This document shows, in pieces, positions 53,741 to 64,000 of a DNA stretch of 64,000 nt; position 1 is the first letter of the stretch, and each line of letters begins with the position of its first letter. The stretch is from Sialis fuliginosa (lineage: Eukaryota; Arthropoda; Insecta; Megaloptera; Sialidae): NCBI GenBank assembly GCA_961205875.1, contig OY540810.1, positions 25,296,001 to 25,360,000 on the forward strand. The letters run 5' to 3'. A program made the translations under genes and the position numbers. Below the pieces are notes generated by a model that saw only the letters and a list, made by a program, of their open reading frames with translations, made no database searches and was not told the DNA's origin.

Positions 53741-54426
53741 ATTTATTATTAAATTTATTAAAATAGTATAGTCAAAACATCTCGATCAATGATCTTAAAA
53801 TAATTATCATACTCGTTAGAAAAGGGTAACCAAACCACCATTATCAAAATATTCACTTAATTTATTTTGATGAGGTTTCATAGGTGATTTTATAATGTTC
53901 AATGGGCGTTGATGACATTTTGATGAACTGGTTATCTTTATCGGATTTTGATTGACTAACTTTAAATTCAACATCTCTATCATTCGTGCACCTCTTGAAT
54001 TCATTTAAAATTTATTGTGTTATATTGTTAAAATTAAAAAGCAATAACATCTGCGGAACACTGTAACAAAGTTCAGGCGGAGCAAGAGTGTCCGGGCAAA
54101 ACTGTAATAACTACCTAACCACTAAGAGACTAGATTAGGAACTGACTTGTCATAGTATTCTACGGACGTGATCGGCCTGCCCCCACCACTGGAATACTGT
54201 AACATCTGCCACCTTGCGACCAACAAATAAACTATACATAACGTGCTCTTCCCCAACAATTGTACATCATTTCAGAGTCGAATGCCGTAACAAACTCAAA
54301 ATAGACAATTTTCGAGATGTTACAGTCTTCCACGACGGGTGCAATATATGTATGTAATTTTTTTTATAATACAAAGTAATATCGGTCAGGTTCTGTACAA
54401 TAAAAATAATTATAATCACAATACTG

Positions 54427-54432
54427 TTTATT
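54427..54432 (-). terminator. Candidate polyadenylation signal of HINFP
   Basis: AATAAA on the minus strand beginning 5 nt after the HINFP stop codon. If used, the 3' UTR would be very short. Confidence 0.35.
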
Positions 54433-54437
54433 TTAAA

Positions 54438-57400
54438 TCAATTAACACTTGATTGTGCTATACAAATTTCATTTGTATTTATTATTTTAGATTTTATAAC
54501 ATTGCCTTTTTCATCCAACTCATCTACTGTAATAACAATGTCGTTGTGCATTTGTACTAAATTATTGTCAATTACTTCACTGTCACAGCTAGTAATCACT
54601 ACATCTGATGTCGCACTGGTAATCTGATTTTTCTTACGTCTAAGGTTGTAATGACGTTGGATAGGTGATTCTTGTGATTGTTCTTTGATCATTTCTTGAG
54701 TAACTTCTATACTTTCATATCGAATAGTTTGAATTCTGTATAGTCCGTCTGCTGGATCTTGTTTATAGCTGCCAAAAAATATTAAATTCATATATGAGCA
54801 TGACATTTAACAGGTTGACTGCCATGGCGGTCGTATACGACCGCCGTATAAAAAGTTCGATATGCCGTGGCGGTCATATACGACCACTCTGTAACCGGCC
54901 AAATTTTTGTTTGGCATCTATACCTTTTTTTGTGATTTCTTTAGGGCAGTCAACCTGTTAAAATACATTAGATTATTTAAATCTCATGTTAAATCACTAA
55001 ACAGTAAACAAATTATTAAAATTTTAATTTTCAATGATTTAAAACGTCTTCATTGGCATACCCAGGATTCAAAAAAAAATTTTTAAACCGATTTACAGTG
55101 TGTTTCGCCCAGGACCTCACGGTGAGGGGGGAAGGCTCAAATAGACGGTAGTTAACCTTTTTGAGTATTGACAAGCACAAAAAAAAGCTCTTACATTTTA
55201 AAAAGGATAAACGACAATGACATCAACAGTTTACCTTGTAATTAAAAAAAACTGATATTTAAATTTCCGAATTCAAAATATAAATTTTGCCTAAAAATAT
55301 AACTGTTTAGCCAATGAACTGATTTTCTTGTAACATTTGGCCACAAGCTAGAAAGAGGCAAGTGCCCCCCCCCCCCCCCCCCCCCCCCCAACTATGCCAC
55401 ACATTTAAATTCTATGGTAACAATCGCAGTACAGTCATTTTGACCGAATAGAATGTAGCTTAGTAAAAATCTGGTAGATGGTGCTCGAGTGAGGCATGGT
55501 CCATAAACTTTCTTGGATCGTGAACGTATGTAATCAATCATTATTAATTATATTGTAATACTCACCGAAATCTGGAATGACCAGAAGGCCATTGAAAGTC
55601 ATGGTGTTTTATGAGATGAATAGTCAGAGATGCTCCGCGTACAAACCTCTCCGAACAGCAATGGCAAGCGTATAACTTTACATCGGGCAGTTCCTGATGA
55701 GTCTTACGATAGTGGTATTTTAAGCTGGCTGAAGATCGATATTTTGCTGAACACTCGCTGCATTTAAATCGAGAAAGTATTGAATGGGTTTTAATGTGCC
55801 GGTTCATGTCGGTTTGGTTAACAGTCCTGTTTAAAAAAAATTATGTTGATTCAGTGATCTACAATTTCTACCTCTTGCAATTTTGATGTGAATAACGTCT
55901 ACTGTTTCATGCCAGATACTGAGTGGGCATTTCAGTAACTTGAAGTAACGCGCAGAGATCAGATTGCACGCTGCTAGCGTAAAATATGTAATCAGTATAT
56001 CTCGACACTCAAAGCAGCTACCATGTATGTTTTGGTCTCAAATTATAAATCTTGATTAGAACTACATGATACAAGTACAAATCAGAACAATTTGACCGGT
56101 TTTAGTGAGTGAAAAACTTCATATAATAAAAAAAAATTATTTTCATGTCGGCTAAAATGCGCAAAAATCAGTATGAAATATTAGACGCGTAGCATTTGAA
56201 AGAGCGTCTCAGCAGCTGTCAGAAAATATACCATTACTAGTAGCTGAGATGGTCAGGAGGTACAGGGCACACCAAAATGCAAGTCAGTGGATCGGTCAAC
56301 GACGGTGCAAGCACATAATGAAGTTTTATTAAACCCCACTGCCACAAATGACGGGACCTTAGATTTAAAACGTATTCATGTCAATCCCTCAACTGTGCGC
56401 CCCGACACAGTAATACTCTTTTTTTTTCTCATAATTTTTTTATATTCATTAAAGAAAGATAAAACTATCCATTTTGTATGTTCTACTGACCTGTGTTGAC
56501 AGTAATCACATTTAATTGGTTTCTCTGTGAGATGCCTGTAACTAATATGTCTAGCGAGCGCTGCAGGCACTGTGCATGTCATGTCACAAAACTGGCATTT
56601 ATAATTGTTGACGTGAAGGCGAATGTGATTGCGCAACAACCGTTCTGAAGGAAACAGTTTCAAACACTGTGAGCACTGATAAGATTCATCTAAAGTATAA
56701 TAATTAGAAGTTAGTATTACTATAATTTTAGTTAGCTAATTTCATTATCAAAGAAAGAACATATTCGTATTAAGTTTAAAAATTAAATAAATACAAGGAA
56801 CTTATACGCTAACAAATACTTAAGTCATATTGACTTTTGAGGGAGGAAACCCACTGTAATCGGTAATCAAAACTTATTTGTTAAAAATATTATTTTACTT
56901 ACCACTAACAGTTTCTTGCCTTTGACAATGATCTGAAAATTTTGTTTTTGAAGCAAAAGTTTGACCGCAAGCAGGACACGCAATCAATTTTTCACGCGTG
57001 TGAGTTCTAACATGTTCATCCAGTGAATAAGTCATTCGGAAGGCAGATTTGCAACCTATTTCAAAATTTATTTTTATTATATTATATTTCATATAATACT
57101 TAAAAAAAACATTTGGTACATGTCTATTTTATGTTTACCAGTCACGGAAGTATGAACATAGACCACAACTCGTAAATTAGAATGAAATAGGAAATAAACC
57201 ATTCTTGATTAAGACAGTCTCTACTACCCTTAATCTTTGAAGGTGAAGCTGGATGTTCTTTTAACTTAAAACATGGAATTAATTTCCACCATAGCAAACT
57301 GTTTTGAATTAAGAGGTTAGGTTACTCTAGGATTTTCAAAAAATCGATTTTTTTTAAATTGTTTTAAATGGTCTCTTAGGACCTCAAAAATGATATCCAA

Positions 57401-59603
57401 AAAGATTATGGCCGGGAAATATCTCTAGGTACTTATTTTTCAAAGTATAGTACAAGACCGTCAGGTTTGTTTTTTATCGATAAATTTGTTTTGTGGTGAG
57501 TGTTATTGATTCGTTTTTATATTGAGTGACAAAGTGTATTGTGGTTAAAAAGGTGCAAAAGAGACACATACATACAGCAAGAGACCGAAAATATCTGGAA
57601 GAAGACCGCTGGCATCGCGGATTAAAGGTATTGCAAAATTATTTATGATTTTCTACTACTCAAAACTTCAAACGCGTGTATCTCAAAACTGCATTTTTTA
57701 AGTTGGCCGGAAACATAACTCAGACAATTTTCAACCGATTTACTTGAAATATTGAATCTATCTTGAAAAATACATTGTCTATGGAAGTACGTAGGATTTT
57801 TTTTTTATATTGCATACTTCATTAGTTATTAACAATTATCTGATGATTTTTTAGGCAAATTTTTCATTTTCCACTTTGGAAGTTCGCCATTTGGCCAAAA
57901 ATTAATATATCGAAAAAAACCTACGTACTTCTATAGCAGTTATAATATAAAATAAAATAAAAAATTGGCTTATTATAATAAAAAAAATTACAGGGGCTGT
58001 TTGTCCGGCCGTGGACCCAGAAAAAACAGAGACATCATCGGAAAAACGCTGCACAGCCGTCATTTTAAAATTAATCATTTCAAAAAAATGTCTGTATACA
58101 GTCACTGATATGTATAATAAATATTCTTTATTGGAATCTCGATTTATTTTGTAGTATTTCAGAAAAAAAATTCTAAAAAAAAGCCTATTTTTTCGACCTC
58201 TAGAGTAGCCTAACCCTTACGTCAGATAGAATCAAACAGAATGCATAGAAAGAGCATATGAATGAACGTTATATTCTATATTCATACTTATTTACACTGA
58301 TATCAGTATAATACACAAGTACCCGACATTTTACCTTCCCAACAGCATCTTATAAGTTTATTTGTCCCCTTCATAACGATTTCTGGTTTTCCGATTACGT
58401 GGCACCTAACGTGACTTACATACATTTGGTAAAGGTTTAATTTAAAATTACAATTATCCCACAAACAATAATAAGGTTTCTTCAAGTCTGGAAATATATC
58501 AACTGGTTCTAACAAACACGGAGGAAGATCTAAACGTGTTCTAACATTTTCTCCGATATTTTTTAACTTTGTATGGTATATATGAAAGTCCATATGGCGT
58601 TCCATGTTTGTCTTATCTTCAATACTATGACTACAATTTGTCCATTTACATTTGGTTTCTACTCTCCATGAATGTGAATTTACATGATTCGTAAATTTGT
58701 CATTGCAATCAAAAGAAACATTACAATTATTCCATTCGCATTTAACATTTATTGGTTCATCTGCTCTTTTCACATCTTTATGTTTCTTTTTTGGTGTCTG
58801 GAAATTAAGAAATAAATTTATATGTTAATAGTGAACCTCCTTGGGTCTTAACTTAATTGACCAGATTTTTAGTAATCTAAAGCAGAAAACCACTTCTTAA
58901 AAAACAAATATATTTACAATGTTATTTAATAAAAATAATAACTTTTTAATAATGCAAAAAAAAAATTGATTGAATCACGATTATAAATTCCAAACAGCAA
59001 TTTTTATACTTTCTGGGTTCAAGACTGATTCACACGCCATGTACATATATTAAAATAGAACACACTCCAAGCAATAACTTGCTTGAGGTGTGCAATATTG
59101 ATTATAAGCCTGCCTGGTTTGACAAATTGTTAAGAAAAAAAGCATTGAATATCGTGAACTTCTACACTAAATAAAATATATAATACATTATAGAAATAAA
59201 ACATACACAATCATAATTCATTATATGTATGGTAATGGTATGTTTCAATCTGGGATGTGAGACAGACTATTCAAATACGGGGCGCTTGGTCACTTTAGCC
59301 TTAACATCATTTTTGAGAATATTTAAACTTTATGTTGTCATCTTAAATTAACCTTAATTAAAATTTATCTTATATGTAAATATATACGAAACATACAGAT
59401 ACAATATATAAAGGATCATCTTCAACATCATTATCATTTACAGAATTATGGAATTTTCGTTTTATAATAGCAGCGCCAAAACCAGTCGCTCGATCATCTT
59501 CTTTTTTACGTATTTTCTTTATATTTCGGCTTGACGATGGTCTCGAGTTTTCCTTAACTTGTTCAAAAATTGCTAGACTATTATTTGTCTTATTTATTTC
59601 CAT
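54438..59603 (-). CDS. HINFP: HINFP (histone H4 transcription factor, HiNF-P), complete, six coding exons
   Basis: HINFP is the C2H2 zinc-finger factor that activates histone H4 genes at the G1/S transition. Coding exons in order on the minus strand: 59,603-59,397; 58,797-58,335; 57,055-56,903; 56,689-56,491; 55,826-55,566; 54,768-54,438. They sum to 1,614 nt (537 residues; human about 517). Fingers start with CEWNNCNVSF (Cys89 to His111), then CKWTNC, CLWDNC, CCWEGCKSAF, CPACGQTF, CSQCLKLF, CQFCDMTC, CDYCQHR, CSECSAKY and CHCCSERF. Diagnostic family phrases are HTKLKNIG, CDMTCTVPAAL, HYRKTH, DFQWPSGHSRFRYK and IRYESIEVTQEM, nearly the human wording. The fifth finger ends in HCQRQ rather than His-x3-His, as in the family. 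The first exon follows an acceptor at 59,618, so the 5' UTR is split. The exon 1 donor may be GTATGT (59,396, chosen) or GTATCT (59,402). Confidence 0.95.
54811..54957. mobile_element. 147-bp TTAA-flanked MITE in HINFP intron 5
   Basis: Ends CAGGTTGACTGCC and GGCAGTCAACCTG are perfect inverted repeats with TTAA at 54,807-54,810 and 54,958-54,961. Inside is a perfect 20-bp palindrome, GGCGGTCGTATACGACCGCC (54,827-54,846), and a diverged second version, GGCGGTCATATACGACC. TTAA suggests piggyBac. It begins only 42 bp from the last HINFP exon. Confidence 0.85.
55365..55389 (+). repeat. 25-C homopolymer in HINFP intron 5
   Basis: An unbroken run of 25 C residues, the longest homopolymer in the window. 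Its true length may be uncertain. Confidence 0.8.
57313..58216. mobile_element. 904-bp inverted-terminus element in HINFP intron 2
   Basis: Left GAGGTTAGGTTACTCTAGG; right end reverse complement GGGTTAGGCTACTCTAGAGG. Borders are TTAA (57,309-57,312) and TTAC (58,217-58,220). Opening words GGATTTTCAAAAAATCGATT and CTCAAAACTGCATTTTT match the nested element at 51,695-52,443, so they are one superfamily. An inner inverted pair (ATGGAAGTACGTAGG at 57,781; CCTACGTACTTCTAT at 57,920) surrounds the middle. No intact frame. Confidence 0.7.
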
Positions 59604-59617
59604 TTTATCTTTAATCA

Positions 59618-60192
59618 CTAAAAATACAAATGTACATAATTGAAATATCACAAAGTTGTATGAACCATAGGTATGAACTAAACAAAAAAGACGTTTAAGA
59701 ATATTAAGCTTCATACACATTAATAATACGGCTCAACGGGTTCAACAATGTTGCAGTTTATTTTTAGTTCAAATTGTTGACGTGTATAGTTTATTGTTCT
59801 GTGGTGTATCGTAAAACGTAAAATGACATTTCCTTTACAGTAACAAATATTCGTCCTTTTTTTAATTGAATACAAAACTAAACAAATATTTATGTACATT
59901 CGACTCAATTATGTGCATTTATTCATGTTGTTGAACGTGCTGCTTAAAATTCACAGATAAGACAAGAATTGACAGATGACAGATTTGGGCGATATGGGTC
60001 GCATGTGGATAGAAATAGATCAGTATTAAATTTACTTTATTTCTATAATTGTAACAAGATCTTATAATAATGGTGAATAAAATACATTTAAAATAAACTC
60101 ATGTATAAATTAAAACTTTTTTTAGCTCTTGTTATTTTTGTAAAGAACATTTTTATACATATGTAAATATAAACCAATATAATTATAACACC
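59618..60192. promoter_or_regulatory. Divergent HINFP-tamo intergenic / shared promoter region
   Basis: The HINFP exon 1 acceptor is at 59,618-59,619 (minus) and the tamo start codon at 60,193 (plus), so both transcription starts and the HINFP 5' UTR exon must lie here. The section 59,930-60,010 is relatively GC-richer. No TATA box stands out. A shared bidirectional promoter is inference from geometry. Confidence 0.55.
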
Positions 60193-62628
60193 ATGGCTTT
60201 AACTCCAATGGGAGAGTATCTAATAAGAGATCCAGTATTTGAATTTCAAATGCATATAGATAAACTACATCTTGGATATTTACAAATGCCCGACAGCCCA
60301 CAAAAAATAGAACATCGATTAAAATTAGAATGTATGAATAAAACAAATTAATGTTTGTATTACCATTAAATCTAATATATTTTTTAGCTGTGATAGAAGA
60401 ATACTTGAGTATTGTTCCTCCTCAACGCAAATTTTTATTTCGTGAAACAGCGCAAGTGTTATATCGATCTGCGGCTCTGAAAAAAGATTTTAGTGGATAC
60501 AGAGCAGCTGTAGCATGGAACGCTATTAATATGTATGCTGCTAATTTATTGGTACAGCCATGGCGTAGTGAATATCGCCAGATTAAATTATATTCTGGTT
60601 TTTATAAGCATCATGTTGAAGCACATCTTGATGGTGGAGAATTAATGCTTGAAGCTATGGGATATAGACCAGTAATTATTCATTTTAATATATGTTTTAT
60701 AGTTTATTCAGGGTTTCTGATCATCCTCCTATAAGCAGGCAGTTCTATGTTTTAGAATTTAATTAAATTTAAAGAATTGCACTTAAATTTGTTAAAATTA
60801 ATTAACCGAACTCAAAGAATCGGCAACCCTACGTTCTATTTTATTGGCTGCCACATACGAGTTAACTTGTATTTAGCAGACTTGTTTTAATTAATTTTTT
60901 TAACCCTTTGAACGTGACCATATAGCAAATCACTTATTCCTAAAAATGTGCACATTTTCCTAGAAAAATCAGTAGACTAAAAATAAAAAATGTAATAATA
61001 AATATACAAACTACTATGTATTTTTTAGATTGGTGACGGTGTGGTAGCTTTGGACGGTCCTGTCTGTCCAGATCGTGCTGAAGGAGTATCAAGAGATGCA
61101 TTGTTAGCACATGTTGAATGTCAAATTTTGAAACGAGTGTGGGAGAGACTTCAACCTTCCGTTACGTGGTTGCGTATTCTAGAATTTCGACAACAGCATG
61201 CCTGTTCAGCAGAGCAAGCGACAATTGCACTTTCTTGGATACCAGTGAGTTAATATAAAATTATACTTCTATTTGTTACTCAAATCATAAATTTAGAAAA
61301 ATGAATAACTCTTCAATAAAATAAAAAAAATATATATAAATTTGGCAAAACTTCAGTATCCGACGTACACATAGATTTCATATTTTTGTTTGTTGGCAAT
61401 ACTTAATTTTGGTGATGTGCGCGCATATGAGTTGTTTCAGTGACTGAATGGTGCTCAAACGGTGGAATATATGCGACCGCCAATACATTGTTATATAATA
61501 TTATATTAATAAACTCATTATGTTTATCAACATAATATAACTGATTATTATTTTTAGTATATTTTTTATTGCTGGTATCCGGCTTAGCTACATGATGATC
61601 GGTTTTAGTCAAAACAAATTGCTTTGAAATTTTGTATTATACCTTTTCCAATCCTTTATCGGCAACTCCTTTGTGTTTGTTGAATCATATTTTGCTAATT
61701 TGAAATCGATTAATTAAAAAATGTAGGTATAACGTGAAGGTAATAAAGGTAAAATCTACACCAAACCCAAAATTACACGGAACCTACCAGAATTTCTTAT
61801 TACACATTACGATGGTTAATTATACATAACATATATATGAAAAATAAAATACACACACATATTTTAGAAGTGTCATATGTGAACATGAAACTACGGTCTC
61901 AATAATTATAAATACCAGTATTACAATAAAATATAATATAGTATAATAATCAGTTATATGTTAATAAACATAATAAGTAAGTTTTATATTACAATGTATT
62001 GGCGGTCGCATATATTCCACCGTTTGAGCACCATTCAGTCACTGACACAACTCATATGCGCGCGCATCACCCAAATAAAGTGTTGCCAACAAACAAAAAT
62101 ATGAAATCTGTGTGTACGTCGGATACTGAAGTTTCGCCATAAATTTAAAAGTGGTATAAATTAATCATTTATTATTTCTCCTTATAAAATCTACTTATCA
62201 AAAAATAAAAAATAATGTTCTATGAATTTTAAAAACAGCAACAAGTACCGACAGCTCGTCTTATAGACGTTGGTAGCACTGCCCCAGGAACACCAACAAC
62301 AACAGGAACAACAGAAAACGGAGGCGGGAGTTGGGAATACGTGTATCAAGGATTGAAGAGACGGGGTTATTCTAAAGACGCTGGCCGACGTGGAGATATC
62401 CTGCAAACAGGGGAATGGAACTGCGCCGCTTGCACTTACTTGAACACTCGCTCTGATGTCTGTGAAATGTGCAGCAAGTCGCGAGCATGCGGAGCATCTG
62501 CACCACCATTACCGCCCTCCGCTGTTGGAGGTTCCCAGTGTCCACGGTGTACGTTGATAAATGATAGACACGTAGCAACGTGCGATGCTTGCGGAAGTAG
62601 TCTTGCCCGATCACCAACGTATATTTAA
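60193..62628 (+). CDS. tamo: Tamozhennic / SPATA2-like protein, complete, four exons
   Basis: In Drosophila tamo regulates nuclear import of Dorsal. Vertebrate SPATA2 links CYLD to the LUBAC ubiquitin ligase through its PUB domain. Exons: 60,193-60,331; 60,388-60,671; 61,029-61,244; 62,239-62,628 (1,029 nt, 342 residues, GT..AG throughout). Start context ACCATGG. Residues about 40-145 form the PUB-like helical domain (RKFLFRETAQVLYRSAALKK, YKHHVEAHLDGGELMLEAMG, YRPIGDGVVALDGPVCPDRA). Residues 142-213 continue helical (ECQILKRVWERLQ). A conserved linker, SWEYVYQGLKRRGYSKDAG, is at 244-262. Two RanBP2/NZF zinc fingers follow at 273-291 (WNCAACTYLN, VCEMC) and 313-331 (QCPRCTLIN, TCDACG), each with the Thr-hydrophobic pair typical of ubiquitin-binding NZFs. 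The last intron hosts a foldback element. The tamo/SPATA2 assignment is from domain order and remembered wording. Confidence 0.85.
61343..62139. mobile_element. Foldback element, copy B, in tamo intron 3
   Basis: Left TGGCAAAACTTCAGTATCCG; right reverse complement TGGCGAAACTTCAGTATCCG. TAAATT flanks both sides (61,337-61,342 and 62,140-62,145). The arms (about 200 bp) match the inner arms of copy A at 22,867-23,449, including CCGCCAATACATTGT and GCGCGCATATGAGTTGT. The central loop (about 61,570-61,930) is unrelated to that of copy A, and the outer Tc1-like ends of copy A are absent. Confidence 0.82.
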
Positions 62629-63351
62629 TATGGTTATGAAATGTTTGTAATAATGTACATAATTTTTTATTGTTATTTATTATACAGATGTATAAAAATA
62701 TGAAACAATCATTATTATTGGTAATTTATTTTATAATCATTTCTGTAAATAATTATTTTTTCAAATTTTAATTTTACTAACCTTTTGCATTGAAATATCG
62801 AGTTACGTTCTTGATTTTATATATGATTACCTTTGCACTTATATTATTTGTAAAATTTATATTTTATGAACTATAATACATAATTATTTCATATATTTTA
62901 TAAATCATGTATGTTTGTACTATATACAAAAGTTGTTTTAGTGTGAAAATTAATATTTTAGAAAATCTATTGCAATCAGTATCTGCTAGATATTTTGCAG
63001 AAGTGGGTACTATCATTAAACGTCATATTTTTATTGCTATTGAATTTTTTTGCAAAACGTATGAGAGGGTCCTTTCCAGGCATGAGGAAGTGTGTGATTG
63101 AACTCTGCATTTCAAACTGGCTCTGACTACAATAAATTATTATATAATCTAATGTTAACTAAATTACCCAACGTTAAAAAAATCTGAGACGCTAATATAA
63201 ATTGTATTTTGAAAATTAGTTTGTGTGAATATTATTGAAATTCTTATTGTACTTTTCATTAAGAAATTGTAAATATATGCTACTACATTTTAAGTGTTAA
63301 AAGTACATAATTATAGAAGATAGTATTTTAAAATAAAACGTTTTCTTATTT
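62629..63351 (+). other. Presumed tamo 3' UTR and flank
   Basis: AT-rich, no exon. AATAAA hexamers occur at 63,131-63,136 and near 63,331; either could end the tamo transcript. Confidence 0.45.
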
Positions 63352-63360
63352 CTTTATACG

Positions 63361-63746
63361 GCACGATTACGGTATCCGTGGGCACCGCTAGGTTATGATG
63401 AATTCCAACAGAGGGAGCTAAAACTTTATTTGAAGTGTTTTAAGGGTAAATACGGAGAGTCTGGGGGTCCTCTGTCATCTATATAAAAGAACATCAATAT
63501 TCAATACACTAAAGACAATATAGTACATAACATTACTACATTTTCGCTGACGCGAAAATGTTTTAATTTGATATAATAAAAAGTAACGCATATTTTTTAA
63601 ACTATAGTTTATAAGCCCCACATTCAAGAAATATATACAAAAGAACATCAATATACTAAAGACAATATAGTACATAACATTACTACATTTTCGCTAATTT
63701 GATATAATAAATAACCAGCGGTGCCCACGGATATCGTAATCTCCCC
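63361..63746. mobile_element. 386-bp MITE with perfect 9-bp target duplication
   Basis: Left GATTACGGTATCCGTGGGCA then CCGCT (from 63,365); right reverse complement GATTACGATATCCGTGGGCA then CCGCT. CTTTATACG flanks both ends (63,352-63,360 and 63,747-63,755). A 9-bp duplication points to a MULE (Mutator-like) element. Inside, a direct repeat of about 60 bp (AAAGAACATCAATAT, ACTAAAGACAATATAGTACA, TAACATTACTACATTTTCGC) occurs at about 63,486 and 63,641. Confidence 0.82.
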
Positions 63747-63755
63747 CTTTATACG

Positions 63756-64000
63756 TATGTATAATTTTTTGTAATCCCTCGATTCCTTATTTAGAGTTTA
63801 CTATATATGTGTTACTGGCAGAACTTGCATTTAGGTAAAACTCGTTCGGCCTAGGCAAAGCTGGAATTTTAAGACTGCATATTTAAAAACAGTTAAATTA
63901 AAATATCCTGTTTTTGTGTGATTTTTGTCTATTTACATTTTTGCCATGGTTTTACCCATTTTACTGCATTTTACCAAGTTTTCTATCTGAATTTTGCCGG
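63756..64000. other. Terminal AT-rich stretch, nothing recognised
   Basis: No exon, RNA gene or transposon end identified up to the window edge. Confidence 0.5.

Larger units (their letters stand above)
51188..54348. mobile_element. Outer pair of inverted termini enclosing a nested repeat block
   Basis: CTCGCACTCGTTGTGGAAAA then CTGTAACATCTC at 51,188-51,219 is matched in reverse complement at about 54,317-54,348 (CACCCGTCGTGGAAGACTGT, AACATCTCG). Similar ACTGTAACA and ATCTGC words also occur at 54,047 and 54,201. The span of 3.16 kb contains two further elements nested one in the other and a retrotransposon fragment. No target duplication beyond ATAT was seen, so treating this as one element is tentative. 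Confidence 0.5.

Noticed and set aside
53816-54004. Minus-strand 62-residue frame beginning MNSRGARMIEML
   Set aside because: Reads rather protein-like, but it is isolated within a repeat block, has no recognisable domain and is followed by stops; mentioned only as possible retrotransposon debris.
56140-56490. Protein-like open stretches (+) in HINFP intron 4
   Set aside because: Two short frames look mildly coding (RVAFERASQQLSENIPLLVA and NPTATNDGTLDLKRIHVNPS) but are in different frames, lack splice sites and match nothing I know.
1-64000. CRISPR arrays, operons, ribosome binding sites, phage or plasmid features
   Set aside because: The window is intron-bearing eukaryotic DNA; the direct repeats found are transposon-derived or coding tandem repeats, not spaced identical repeats.

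Overview
This is AT-rich nuclear DNA from an animal, almost certainly an insect. The genes have introns with GT..AG splice sites. Short runs of the insect telomere-type repeat CCTAA occur inside dispersed repeats. The transposon families seen (Tc1, mariner, piggyBac, hAT-like, PIF/Harbinger-like) are typical of insects. The base composition and repeat style made me think of Hemiptera, perhaps an aphid relative, but I cannot prove that from this window.

Layout. (1) 1-29,726: no coding exon I can defend. It holds dispersed repeats, short inverted-repeat elements and several isolated GC-richer patches. (2) 29,727-35,374 (+): the last two exons of EFL1, the GTPase that frees eIF6 from the 60S ribosomal subunit; the 5.3-kb intron between them is packed with palindromic elements. 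(3) 35,375-46,060: a transposon nest. A 6.2-kb hAT-like shell (39,317-45,488) flanked by a perfect 8-bp duplication contains a piggyBac relic, tandem repeats, a small MITE, a dead Tc1 element and a large foldback. (4) 46,061-50,473 (+): a complete nine-exon TP53BP1 (53BP1) homologue of 1,045 residues. (5) 51,188-54,348: a three-level nest of inverted-repeat elements plus a retrotransposon fragment. (6) 54,438-59,603 (-): a complete HINFP gene (537 residues, about ten zinc fingers). (7) 60,193-62,628 (+): a complete tamozhennic/SPATA2-like gene (342 residues) running divergently from HINFP, with a foldback element in its last intron. (8) 62,629-64,000: the presumed 3' UTR and one MITE with a 9-bp target duplication.

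The genes are housekeeping or regulatory and form no evident pathway: ribosome maturation (EFL1), DNA double-strand-break response (53BP1), histone H4 transcription at G1/S (HINFP), and ubiquitin/NF-kB-type signalling or nuclear import (tamo/SPATA2). HINFP and tamo probably share a bidirectional promoter of roughly 0.6 kb. An E2F-like site lies 114 bp upstream of the 53BP1 start.

Exon boundaries were set by eye from splice consensus, reading-frame continuity and remembered family sequences. In all three complete genes the exon lengths sum to a multiple of three. Transposon families were assigned from terminal inverted repeats, target duplications and translated remnants, not from database searches.
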